Counted from the first letter of the stretch, positions 1-7,169 are shown. The stretch: 7,245 bases of DNA from Balneolales bacterium (GCA_007131535.1 SLQI01000222.1:1-7245), one strand, 5' to 3'. Notes: a model not told the origin generated them from the sequence alone. Program-made: numbers and translations.

Positions 1-1078
1 CCTCGGCCTTCAGTTCAACATGGGCGACTTTGGGTCGGGCGTAGTAATTGAGCACATCTCCGGCATAGAGTTTCTTCATGGTCGCGACGGAGCCACGCCG
101 GTCCGACCACTCCCCAAGCCTTCGGCCAAGATAATAGCCATCCCAGAATCCGCGGTTGTAGACTTGTGCCAGTCTTGACTTCCATTCGTTCACTTTTTCT
201 TCGGTATAGCTGCCATTCACAACCGCCTCGGTAGCTTCCCTGTAGCAGCGGGTTACCATCTTCACGTATTCGGGTGATCTTCCGCGCCCCTCAATTTTCA
301 ATACCGAAACCCCGGTTTCCAATACATCATCCAGAAAATCGATCGTGCACAAGTCTTTAGGTGACATGATAAACTCGTTGTCTATTTCCAGCTCGTTGCC
401 GTCGTCGCTTTCCACCCGATAGGAATGCCGGCAGTTCTGGCGGCAGGCTCCGCGGTTAGCCGAGGTGTTGTAGGCGTGCAGGCTCAGATAGCATTTCCCC
501 GAAACCGCCATGCACAGGGCCCCGTGGGCAAAGATTTCAATTTTTACCAGCTCACCGGATGGTCCGGTAATATTCCGCTCTTTGATGGCCTTGACAATTT
601 CACCAACCTGACCCAAATGCAGCTCCCTGGCCAATACCATCACATCGGCGAAATGGCTGTAAAACTCGACCATCTCGATATTGGAAATATTAGCCTGTGT
701 AGAGATGTGAACCGGTATACCCTGCCGATATGCATAGGAAATCGCCGCCTGATCGGAGGCGATGATAGCCGAAATCCCGGCTGCTCCGGCCCGGTCGACC
801 AGCTCTTTCATTCCGGGCAGATCCTGATCATACAGTACGGTGTTCAGAGTGAGATAGGGTCGTACCTGATGCTCCCGGCACAAATCCACTATCGCGGGCA
901 AATCTTCCGCTGAAAAATTATTCGTGGCTTTCGCCCGCATGTTGAGCTCGCCCACCCCGAAATATACCGAGCCGGCACCGGCCTGGATGGCCGCCCTTAG
1001 CGCAGCCCAATCACCGGCCGGAGCCATGATTTCAACCGGTCTGTACCTGTTTAAATCTTTTTTCTGCAAGATATCCAA
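1..1078 (-). CDS. Peptidase U32 family protein (TrhP/RlhA-like), partial at the window edge
   Basis: The frame is open from 1078 down to the left edge (359 codons), so the C-terminus is missing. The family signature E-x-F-x2-G-[SA]-x-C-x4-G-x-C-x-x-S is present (E181 to S199), followed by RGACRQNCR. Five cysteines (C189, C196, C212, C216, C244) sit where U32 proteins such as UbiU and YegQ carry their iron-sulfur or conserved cysteines. The N-terminus reads MAPAGDWAAL, typical of the family, and KIEGRGRSPEYV matches a second conserved block. Characterised members are RNA hydroxylation factors (TrhP for tRNA U34, RlhA for 23S rRNA) or ubiquinone-pathway hydroxylases (UbiU/V) rather than proven proteases. 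The break comes near the start of the usual C-terminal barrel domain. The start is uncertain: TAA lies directly before TTG at 1078, so TTG 1078 or TTG 1069 is the likely start. The first ATG (1027) would cut into the conserved APAGD motif's leading strand. Which RNA or other substrate it acts on cannot be told from the sequence. Confidence 0.93.
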   Translation of the reverse strand, partial: MDILQKKDLNRYRPVEIMAPAGDWAALRAAIQAGAGSVYFGVGELNMRAKATNNFSAEDLPAIVDLCREHQVRPYLTLNTVLYDQDLPGMKELVDRAGAAGISAIIASDQAAISYAYRQGIPVHISTQANISNIEMVEFYSHFADVMVLARELHLGQVGEIVKAIKERNITGPSGELVKIEIFAHGALCMAVSGKCYLSLHAYNTSANRGACRQNCRHSYRVESDDGNELEIDNEFIMSPKDLCTIDFLDDVLETGVSVLKIEGRGRSPEYVKMVTRCYREATEAVVNGSYTEEKVNEWKSRLAQVYNRGFWDGYYLGRRLGEWSDRRGSVATMKKLYAGDVLNYYARPKVAHVELKAE

Positions 1079-1117
1079 TTAAAGCTAATTAGAGATTTAT
1101 ATCTTAATATTGCTTTG

Positions 1118-1130
1118 AATACGTCGTATT
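1118..1130. promoter_or_regulatory. Short palindrome in the divergent spacer, possible operator
   Basis: AATACG-T-CGTATT is a perfect 6-base inverted repeat around one central base. It lies 40 bases upstream of the U32 start and 113 bases upstream of the SPL-family start, in an AT-rich divergent spacer where a regulator could act on both genes. No regulator gene is in the window, and a 6-base half-site can arise by chance. Confidence 0.25.
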
Positions 1131-1242
1131 TGATAAAGAAGTATATCTAATGCTGAATTATGCACATCCGCCTGCCGTATAAACCAGGCTTTGACAAAAA
1201 GACTTATAAAAATCACCCGATAAATTCCCACAAATCACATTG

Positions 1243-2511
1243 ATGAACGTCCCGGATTACCAAAGCAAATTCTCCGAAATGAAGCGCTACTCGCTTTACC
1301 AAACTCTTCCGGAAGGTAGCCGGGAGTTTATACGCGGACTTGCGTTTCAGTACAACCTGACGGTTCAGCAATTTTATGAGCTGGTTAAAGCAGAGCGTGA
1401 TCTGCACATGTGGAAAGAGCCCGGCCTGGAGCAGTGGTGGGATCACCTCGAGACTAAACCGTCCGGAAGAAATCAGCTATTATCGGGGGTGCGAGAACAA
1501 CTGGAGGGCATTTGCAGTGAAGCGCCGGACTATTCCACATTTGTGGCGGATACCCCGGCCAGACCCAAAGCCAAATCGGTGGACACCCGTACTACCGATC
1601 GAAAAATTCACGGATACTGCCCGGCCTTATCCGAAGAAACCGTTTGCTGTAACCTGCGCACCATCGATGTGGTAGAAAACTGTCCGCTGGGATGCTCGTA
1701 CTGCTCCATCCAGACTTTTTATACCGACCGCTTTGTTTTTGAAGAGCATCTCGGAGAAAAGCTCAGCCGTATCCCGGTTTCACCGGATCGTTATTATCAC
1801 TACTGTACCGGTCAGTCTTCGGATTCGCTGGTATGGGGGAACCGCAACGGCAACCTCGAAAAACTGGCCGCATTCGCCCGCGCTCATCCCAATGTGTTGC
1901 TGGAACTCAAAACCAAAACCAACAATGTCGACGAACTGCTTTCCCTCGATATTCCGCCGAATGTGGTCGTTAGCTGGACGCTCAACACCTCCACCATTAC
2001 CGCTCAGGAAGAGCACTTTACCGCCACCCCGCAAGATCGGCTGAATGCAGCTGAAAAAGTAGCTGCTGCCGGTCTGCCGGTTGCTTTTCATTTTCATCCG
2101 ATCATCTATTACCGGAACTGGCAGGAAGAATACCGGGAGCTGATCGATCAACTAACCCACCGCATTGATCCCCGGCAGGTGCTGTTTGTCTCTATGGGGG
2201 CGCTTACGCTGATCAAACCGGCTATAAACCGCATGCGACAGCTCGGCATTCCCACCAAAATTTTGCAGTTTCCGCACGACCGCGATCCGCACGGGAAAAT
2301 CACCTATCCGAAAGAAATCAAACAAGTGCTGTTTTCAACAATTTATCAGGCTTTTCATACCTGGCATGAGCGCGTCTTTTTTTATCTTTGCATGGAAACC
2401 GACGATATCTGGCATAAGGTGCTCGGCAGATCGTATGATACCAATGAGAAATTTGAAGCCGATTTTCTGAATCACCTGTTTGCCAGACTTTCCGAAGATT
2501 ATTCACATTAA
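1243..2511 (+). CDS. Radical SAM protein, spore photoproduct lyase (SPL) family
   Basis: The 422-residue product carries the SPL-type cluster motif C147-x3-C151-x2-C154 (CPLGCSYC) followed by IQTFY, which matches the IQT/LQT stretch after the cluster in SplB. C188 in HYCTGQSSDSL aligns with the H-atom donor cysteine of B. subtilis SplB (C141). LKTKTNNVDELL and the later AAEKVAAAGLPVAFHFHPI track the SplB TIM-barrel strands. Known SplB uses SAM and a [4Fe-4S] cluster to reverse the thymine dimer of UV-treated spores, but this host shows no sign of sporulation, so the substrate is unknown. An N-terminal region of about 120 residues precedes the core. The residue after the third cluster cysteine is serine, where SplB has tyrosine. 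ATG 1243 is chosen over the adjacent TTG 1240; neither has a ribosome-binding site. It is divergent from the U32 gene and likely cotranscribed with the oxidoreductase gene downstream. Confidence 0.9.
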   Translation: MNVPDYQSKFSEMKRYSLYQTLPEGSREFIRGLAFQYNLTVQQFYELVKAERDLHMWKEPGLEQWWDHLETKPSGRNQLLSGVREQLEGICSEAPDYSTFVADTPARPKAKSVDTRTTDRKIHGYCPALSEETVCCNLRTIDVVENCPLGCSYCSIQTFYTDRFVFEEHLGEKLSRIPVSPDRYYHYCTGQSSDSLVWGNRNGNLEKLAAFARAHPNVLLELKTKTNNVDELLSLDIPPNVVVSWTLNTSTITAQEEHFTATPQDRLNAAEKVAAAGLPVAFHFHPIIYYRNWQEEYRELIDQLTHRIDPRQVLFVSMGALTLIKPAINRMRQLGIPTKILQFPHDRDPHGKITYPKEIKQVLFSTIYQAFHTWHERVFFYLCMETDDIWHKVLGRSYDTNEKFEADFLNHLFARLSEDYSH

Positions 2512-2541
2512 CCGAACTCCTGTTTTTTTACACCCTGATTT

Positions 2542-3633
2542 ATGCCCCACTACGACTTTGCCGTAATCGGAGCCGGCCCTGCCGGACTCGCCACCTCACA
2601 TTCCCTTCGCCGCCGGCACCAAAGCGTACTGTTAATCGACCCCTTGCTTGCTGATTCCAACGCCTCCGGCGCACCGGCCGGCCTGGTAAATGTGGCCATC
2701 GGGAAGCGGGCACTTTTGGGCTGGCAGTCCGAGGCCTGTTATGAAGCATTCACCCGGAACCTGGAGATGCTGTCGGATTACTCCGGCCGGGATGACCTCT
2801 GTCAAAACAGCGGGATTCTGCGTCCGGCACTGACGGAAGAGCTTTATGAGCTGTTTTTCAAATCCTATAACGAACAGCCCTGGCCGGAAGGCTGGGTGTC
2901 GTGGATGACACCGGATGAAGTTAAAAAGTTCAACCCGCACCTGCCCGAAAGTCACGGCGGACTGTTTCTGAATAACGGACTGTCGGTATATGTTGATCGG
3001 TTTTTGAACACCTACAGAAGCTATTTGCGGGATCAGGGGGTACAGCATTGGGGAGCGCCGGTCAATTATCAGGTTGATGAGAACGGATTTACACTCATTG
3101 ACGAAGAGGGACAACGTGCTACATCGGACCGCCTGATTATTGCTGCAGGCACAGCCACGCTGGATTTTCCTGAATGGCAAAACCTTCAGGCCAACCGGGT
3201 AAAAGGGGAAATCGCGGTGTTTGAATCCGACCGGCCGCTGGACTGGCAGCATGCCGTATCGGTGTTCGGCTATATGATTCGTCGCGGGGACCGGGAATTG
3301 GTGGTGGGCTCCACCTACAATCACAATGAGTTTACATTTGCTCCAACTGATGAGGGCCGGCGACAGCTCCATCAAAAGCTGCAGAAGGTTTTCCCGGAAC
3401 TCAGCTCCTCCCTGAAACAAACCGGTCAGTTAGCCGGCGTGCGGGTCACCACACCCAACCGGCTGCCGTTGATCGGGGCTCATCCGGATCATCCGAACCT
3501 TTATATCTTTACCGCACTTGGATCAAAGGGCTTGCTGTTTTCCGAGCATGTGGCCGCAATTTTGAGTGATCACATTGTTTCGGGCCGGGAGATTCCTGAG
3601 GAGCTGGATGTTAAAAGAGCTGTTTTACATTGA
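2542..3633 (+). CDS. FAD-dependent oxidoreductase of the DAO fold, resembling the MnmC oxidase domain
   Basis: The 363-residue product starts with a Rossmann strand and dinucleotide motif (VIGAGPAG, G10, G12, G15) ending in an acidic residue at D33, then ASGAPAGLVN (41-50). In MnmC the corresponding ASGN-x-x-G segment follows the first FAD motif. IIAAGTAT (199-206) is the second FAD contact. The C-terminal block GVRVTTPNRLPLIG followed by IFTALGSKGL (299-331) closely resembles the MnmC oxidase domain pattern VR-x-T-x-x-x-LP-x-x-G ... ALGSRGL. In gamma-proteobacteria this domain removes the carboxymethyl group from cmnm5U at tRNA position 34, giving nm5U, and is fused to a methyltransferase; here no methyltransferase domain is present. 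A general glycine/amino-acid oxidase role (ThiO-like) is the alternative. It is complete, with no signal peptide, so it is probably cytoplasmic. The gap to the SPL-family gene is 30 bases with no promoter-like break, which suggests one transcript. Confidence 0.88.
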   Translation: MPHYDFAVIGAGPAGLATSHSLRRRHQSVLLIDPLLADSNASGAPAGLVNVAIGKRALLGWQSEACYEAFTRNLEMLSDYSGRDDLCQNSGILRPALTEELYELFFKSYNEQPWPEGWVSWMTPDEVKKFNPHLPESHGGLFLNNGLSVYVDRFLNTYRSYLRDQGVQHWGAPVNYQVDENGFTLIDEEGQRATSDRLIIAAGTATLDFPEWQNLQANRVKGEIAVFESDRPLDWQHAVSVFGYMIRRGDRELVVGSTYNHNEFTFAPTDEGRRQLHQKLQKVFPELSSSLKQTGQLAGVRVTTPNRLPLIGAHPDHPNLYIFTALGSKGLLFSEHVAAILSDHIVSGREIPEELDVKRAVLH

Positions 3634-3859
3634 CCCGATTTATGATGATCGCTGTGTAATCCATCCGTATCCTTCGGGATGAAAGAAAATCCTCTTCATT
3701 TTGTGTTTATCTGCGGTACTATGGTTTTTTTATTATGAAACTCAGTTCGATTAATATTTGCTTACACTGCTGTCCGGCTAAAAGTTTGTAATTATCCTAT
3801 TAATGCTCTGTGCCACGGCTTATTACGGGATGTACAATTTTTGCAGGGTAGCTAATAAA
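3634..3859. other. Gene-free stretch after the oxidoreductase gene
   Basis: No open frame with recognisable content is seen on either strand. The first part has a weak CATCC/GGATG inverted repeat (around 3662-3681) with no T-run, so it is not a convincing terminator. Positions 3703-3717, read on the minus strand, give ACCGCAGATAAACAC, which resembles the CACAG-type intergenic repeats near the right end of the window. The rest (about 3720-3859) is AT-rich and shows nothing recognisable. Confidence 0.5.
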
Positions 3860-3926
3860 CATCCATTTCCGTCGGCTTCAGCCGACGTTTGTACGGCTCC
3901 CACAAAGTTAGGGGGCTTTAGCCCCG
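3860..3926 (+). repeat. Left two-hairpin module of a REP/REPIN-like inverted pair
   Basis: The module opens with CATCCATTTCCGT and holds two hairpins. The first is CGTCGGCTTCAGCCGACG (3870-3887), with a 7-base stem and TTCA loop. The second is GGGGC-TTTA-GCCCC (3912-3925). The same order of head sequence, TTCA hairpin and TTTA hairpin recurs in opposite orientation at 4023-4095. Short palindromes paired in inverted orientation between convergent genes are typical of REP-type elements mobilised by a RAYT transposase, but no such transposase is in the window. Confidence 0.75.
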
Positions 3927-4022
3927 AAATGACAGTTTGATATATATTGAAAATCCTTCCCTGCATAGCACCTCGGTTTGAAAAGAGGGGTGGCTGGAAT
4001 TGTAGTGCAGCAGCGGGAAGAT

Positions 4023-4095
4023 GCGGGGCTAAAGCCTCGCGTTTAGATGGGGGAGAGAGCGTTTATCCGTTGACTGAAGTCAACGGAAATGGATG
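4023..4095 (-). repeat. Right two-hairpin module of the REP/REPIN-like inverted pair
   Basis: Read on the minus strand the module starts CATCCATTTCCGT, identical to the left module over 13 bases, then forms an 8-base stem hairpin (4067-4086, plus-strand CCGTTGAC-TGAA-GTCAACGG). A 7-pair hairpin with one G-T pair follows at 4023-4040 (GCGGGGC-TAAA-GCCTCGC). The stem bases differ from the left copy while pairing is kept: CGGC/GCCG in one, TGAC/GTCA in the other. That is compensatory change and argues that the folded form matters. The two modules are separated by 96 bases with no evident structure. Confidence 0.75.
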
Positions 4096-4147
4096 CGAAG
4101 CTGAAAACTGACTACCGACAAATCCCTCCACAAGCAAACCAGCAACC

Positions 4148-4307
4148 AGCAACAGACATCGCATTTACCCAAAGCCAGCGTCTGGTCGATAAAAAATTTA
4201 GAATCGAACTTAGGTTATGAGCACATAATCCGGTATGGTGTAAGTTGTCACCAATGCCATACCGGTTAACCATAAACCGGAATGGCATTAGCAACAGACG
4301 TTTACCC
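4148..4307. repeat. Short direct repeats flanking the hairpin cluster
   Basis: AGCAACAGAC plus TTTACCC occurs at 4148-4170 (6 bases between the two halves) and again at 4290-4307 (1 base between). They bracket the inverted repeats at 4230-4289. They may be traces of a small duplication or insertion; no transposase or target-site duplication is recognisable. Confidence 0.45.
4230..4289. repeat. Overlapping inverted repeats downstream of the M14 peptidase gene
   Basis: CCGGTATGG (4230-4238) is perfectly complementary to CCATACCGG (4257-4265). The same central segment, extended to 4253-4267, also pairs with 4275-4289: 14 pairs with one A-A mismatch and a 7-base loop. The outer arms are near-identical direct copies (CATAATCCGGTATGG at 4224 and CATAAACCGGAATGG at 4271, 13 of 15 bases the same). 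The two hairpins are therefore mutually exclusive. The structure begins 24 bases past the stop codon of the M14 gene and could act as its 3' end or RNA stabiliser, but there is no T-run on either strand as in a standard terminator. Confidence 0.6.
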
Positions 4308-4312
4308 TCGTA

Positions 4313-6931
4313 TCACGGAGCCGCCGGCACATTGATGTGCTGACCGAAAAAGATCGCATTTAAAAGCAGCTTATTCGTGCCATACCAGTACCCGCGGAAT
4401 ATCGGGTTGTCGGCCATCAGGATCACACGTCCACTGCCGGTCTGATCCACCAGAACCGAGGCGGTTTCGCTGACGGCCTGCAGATTTTCATCAGAAATAT
4501 ACCCGCTCAGCAGTGGGGATTCGGAATACTGCGCCACGGTACTGTACGGGTTTTCACTGGGGTGATAAAACGTAGTATGACTCCGCCATACCGGCAGCTG
4601 CCTGGCTTGATAGCCAAACCCGAGCGGATGGGTGATATCGAGATCCGCCTCCAGGATAATGCCCCCGATACGCTGAGCCCCGAAAATATCGCGGGCTTTC
4701 TCAAAGTCCACTCTTGCCGGAATTTCCGGCTCCTCTTCTTGATTGTCATTTTCATCACCGACTACATGAATATCGGAGGTCAGCTCATTTCGAACCGCCC
4801 ATTGAGCCGCTGAACCAATGGTAATAAGTGTGCCGCCGTTACGAATCCAGCGCTGCAGCTCTTCGATTTCATTTTCACTCAAAAAGCCATAGTTGCCGGA
4901 GACAAAAACAGCCACATCATAATCCTCCAGCGAGATTCGGGAATAGTTCTGTCGGTCAACTTTAGTTATCGGCATATTGACTTTGGTGTCCAGCAGATGC
5001 CAAAGCTGGCCGGCTGCGTTTGCGGCTATTCCGCTGCCAACAACCGTAAATGCATTGGGTTTCTCCAGCACCGGTACATCGCGGCTGCCCAGGTCTACTC
5101 CGTCAGCGGCATACCCTGTAGAAGTCGCCTGGAATTCCACTCCGGCTTTCTGAGCGGCTTGCAATACAAGCTCGTGCAACTTCTCCGGAGAGTGATCCTG
5201 AGGCTGAACGGGCACCATAACCGAACCCCGGCTGTAAGCTCTTTCCCCATCATGAGTTTCAATGGTCGTCGGGCGAAATAGCGATTGCACCAATACCCCC
5301 TGCTCCATCAGATGGTACATCGCTTTGGGGGCATAATAATCTGACCAATCCAACAGGTAAGCGTAGTTGCTCACCGGCAGATCCTGCTGCTCAGGCGGTT
5401 CAGGAGCTTCGGTCATCCGGTCACCTTTCGGCAGGTCGCTCCAGCGCCCACTGGAATAATCGGCATTGGGAAGGCCGTAGGCCAGGGACATTGTCCAGGT
5501 GGAAGCGTCGTAGAAGACACTGTCGGCAAATTCGGTGGTGGTTTCAAAGATGGAGCGCACCAGGCGAAATTGTTCCTGTTCAACCGGTACCAGCCAGGCA
5601 TTTTCCGGGTTGAATGCGGTTCCGTCGACTTCAACGGATTCATCCAGCTCATACACTTCGAGACGATGGTTGATCAGAAGGTCTAAAAATTCGCGGTTAC
5701 GAGCTTCGTCGTGTGGATCGCCGAAAACATAGGCTTCGGTTTCAAAGTCGGAAGCCTCTTCAAGTGCGGATTCGAAAAACCGGCGCTGGTAATCGTGCAT
5801 ATATTCGCGCTCTTCGATCGCTGCCTGAATGGTTCCCAAACTGGTACGCAGATGATTTCTGATGGCGAACTCAAACGTCAGATCTCCCCATTGGTTTTCC
5901 TGCACATGACCTCGGGCACTGGCTTGTTCGAACACGAGACCCAGTCCGCCCATGAAATTCGGGTAGGTAGAGCCGTAGCCGGGATAGGTGTTATCGAAGA
6001 TTTCTTTGGTAAAATAGAGTGATCCGATTTCATCAAGATACTCTGCCCAATATTCGGCAAACCGGAGGGTGAAGTCGGTATAGAGCTCCTCCGGCAACGT
6101 GGGATTCCAGGAGCCTTCGGGCTTGGTTGGTTCAAAAAAGTAGGTTGAGGTGGTTCCCATTTCGTGAAAATCGGTAGCTACGTTCGGCATCCATCTGTGC
6201 ATCAGATCGACGCGGGCCTGACTCTCCGGGTGAACTATCGGCAGCCAGTCGCGGTTGAGGTCGAACCAGTAGTGGTTGGTGCGTCCGCCGGGCCAGGCCT
6301 CGTTGTGTTCACGATCGAGCGGATCGGCTACAGGCGGGTCGCCTTTATGCATATTGGCCCAGTGAGTATGGCGGTCGCGCCCGTCGGGATTCATCACCGG
6401 ATCGATGATAAATACGCCTTGTTGAAGGTAACGATCTACCGGGTCTCCCTCCCCGGCTACCAGGTAGAAGGCCGTGAGCATTGCCGTCTCGCTGGAGGAA
6501 GTTTCGTTACCGTGCACTCCATAGCCCAAATAGTTTATGGCGGGGCGGTCGAGATCCGGAGCATTGTTCCCGGGACTGATCGCCTGCAGGTGCGCTTGCC
6601 TGATCTCATCAAGATTAGCATGATTTTCCGGGGAGGTCACTTTCAGAATGATCAATTTACGGTGACCGTAGGTCTGGCCGATTTCCCGGAATTCAGCGCG
6701 ATCCGAGAGTTCGCCGAGTTTGCGAAAATAGGCTACAATCTGGTCGTGACGGGTATGGTGGCTCCCGAGTTCGTATCCCAAAAACTCCTGTGGAGTGGGA
6801 ATCCGGTCGTCAAACGAAGCCACATCCTCATCCTTAAAGAAATACTCCAGTTGATCTTCGGGTTGCTGCGCGAAAAGTGTCGCATTCAGAAAAAGTATGG
6901 TAAATGTTGCAGTCAGTAGCTTCAAAATCAT
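4313..6931 (-). CDS. Secreted M14 family zinc carboxypeptidase-like protein with C-terminal amidotransferase-like domain
   Basis: The 872-residue product begins with a signal peptide (hydrophobic 2-20, likely cut after LFA21, giving QQPEDQ), so it is exported to the periplasm or beyond. The M14 fold spans about 45-390. The zinc ligands are H140 and E143 (VHGNE) and H256 (DFHEMG). R185 in NPDGRDR and N226-R227 in FDLNRDW match substrate-binding positions. E335 in GLVFEQASARG fits the catalytic glutamate. All key residues are therefore present, which supports an active metallopeptidase; the substrate is unknown. Residues 400-620 form a linker region without clear motifs. Residues 625-872 (VAVFVSGNYGFLS, WIRNGGTLITIGSAAQW, GRVILMADNPIFRGYWYG) resemble a class I glutamine-amidotransferase-like fold with no recognisable catalytic cysteine, so it is probably structural or binding. 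ATG 6931 is placed directly before the signal peptide; no ribosome-binding site is visible. It is transcribed alone, convergent to the oxidoreductase gene. Confidence 0.95.
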   Translation of the reverse strand: MILKLLTATFTILFLNATLFAQQPEDQLEYFFKDEDVASFDDRIPTPQEFLGYELGSHHTRHDQIVAYFRKLGELSDRAEFREIGQTYGHRKLIILKVTSPENHANLDEIRQAHLQAISPGNNAPDLDRPAINYLGYGVHGNETSSSETAMLTAFYLVAGEGDPVDRYLQQGVFIIDPVMNPDGRDRHTHWANMHKGDPPVADPLDREHNEAWPGGRTNHYWFDLNRDWLPIVHPESQARVDLMHRWMPNVATDFHEMGTTSTYFFEPTKPEGSWNPTLPEELYTDFTLRFAEYWAEYLDEIGSLYFTKEIFDNTYPGYGSTYPNFMGGLGLVFEQASARGHVQENQWGDLTFEFAIRNHLRTSLGTIQAAIEEREYMHDYQRRFFESALEEASDFETEAYVFGDPHDEARNREFLDLLINHRLEVYELDESVEVDGTAFNPENAWLVPVEQEQFRLVRSIFETTTEFADSVFYDASTWTMSLAYGLPNADYSSGRWSDLPKGDRMTEAPEPPEQQDLPVSNYAYLLDWSDYYAPKAMYHLMEQGVLVQSLFRPTTIETHDGERAYSRGSVMVPVQPQDHSPEKLHELVLQAAQKAGVEFQATSTGYAADGVDLGSRDVPVLEKPNAFTVVGSGIAANAAGQLWHLLDTKVNMPITKVDRQNYSRISLEDYDVAVFVSGNYGFLSENEIEELQRWIRNGGTLITIGSAAQWAVRNELTSDIHVVGDENDNQEEEPEIPARVDFEKARDIFGAQRIGGIILEADLDITHPLGFGYQARQLPVWRSHTTFYHPSENPYSTVAQYSESPLLSGYISDENLQAVSETASVLVDQTGSGRVILMADNPIFRGYWYGTNKLLLNAIFFGQHINVPAAP

Positions 6932-7070
6932 AAGCAGTGTGTTGGTAAGTTGGGTTCTGAGAAGCGGTAGTATGATATAAAGAAATTTTCACATCCTCTC
7001 ATGAAAATACCCGGGTGGAGTGAAAAGTCAATGCAACACTATTACTCACATGCCGATTTCCGGTGATTAA

Positions 7071-7108
7071 ACCACAGAGGTCACAGGGAGCACAGAGGCA
7101 CACAGGGT
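7071..7108. repeat. Tandem CACAG-type 9-base repeat, four units
   Basis: CACAG starts at 7073, 7082, 7091 and 7101, each followed by A/G-G, giving a 9-base period (10 for the last step) preceded by AC. Similar ACCACAGAGG-type strings recur between genes in many unrelated bacterial genomes; their function is not known to me. Confidence 0.7.
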
Positions 7109-7140
7109 TACGTGCATAAATTCCAATAAGCAAATAATAG

Positions 7141-7169
7141 CGGGCTGTCCGGCGTAGCCGGGCTGTCCG
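7141..7169. repeat. Direct repeat around a small GC hairpin
   Basis: CGGGCTGTCCG occurs at 7141-7151 and 7159-7169, 18 bases apart. Between and across them CCGGC-GTA-GCCGG (7149-7161) forms a 5-pair hairpin. The sequence is distinct from the modules at 3860-4095, so it looks like a second REP-like family. Confidence 0.6.

Noticed and set aside
425..913. 162-residue open frame on the plus strand
   Set aside because: It is antisense to the U32 gene, across its conserved cysteine motif.
1191..1210. TTGACA followed by TATAAA as a promoter for the SPL-family gene
   Set aside because: The spacing is only 8 bases, far from the usual 17, and no better -10 element lies at the right distance; the Bacteroidota-type TTTG/TAnnTTTG pair is also not met.
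2632..3420. 262-residue open frame on the minus strand
   Set aside because: It lies wholly antisense to the oxidoreductase gene, which has clear FAD motifs; the antisense product has no recognisable domain.
3662..3681. Terminator after the oxidoreductase gene
   Set aside because: The possible stem is only 4-5 pairs and no T-run follows it.
4253..4289. Standard rho-independent terminator of the M14 gene
   Set aside because: The stem is strong, but the sequence after it on the minus strand (GGTGACAACTTA) has no T-run.
4112..4294. 60-residue open frame on the minus strand
   Set aside because: It starts inside the inverted repeats and has no ribosome-binding site or recognisable features; it is most likely chance.
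6164..6919. 251-residue open frame on the plus strand
   Set aside because: It is antisense to the zinc-binding and signal peptide region of the M14 gene and shows no family motif.
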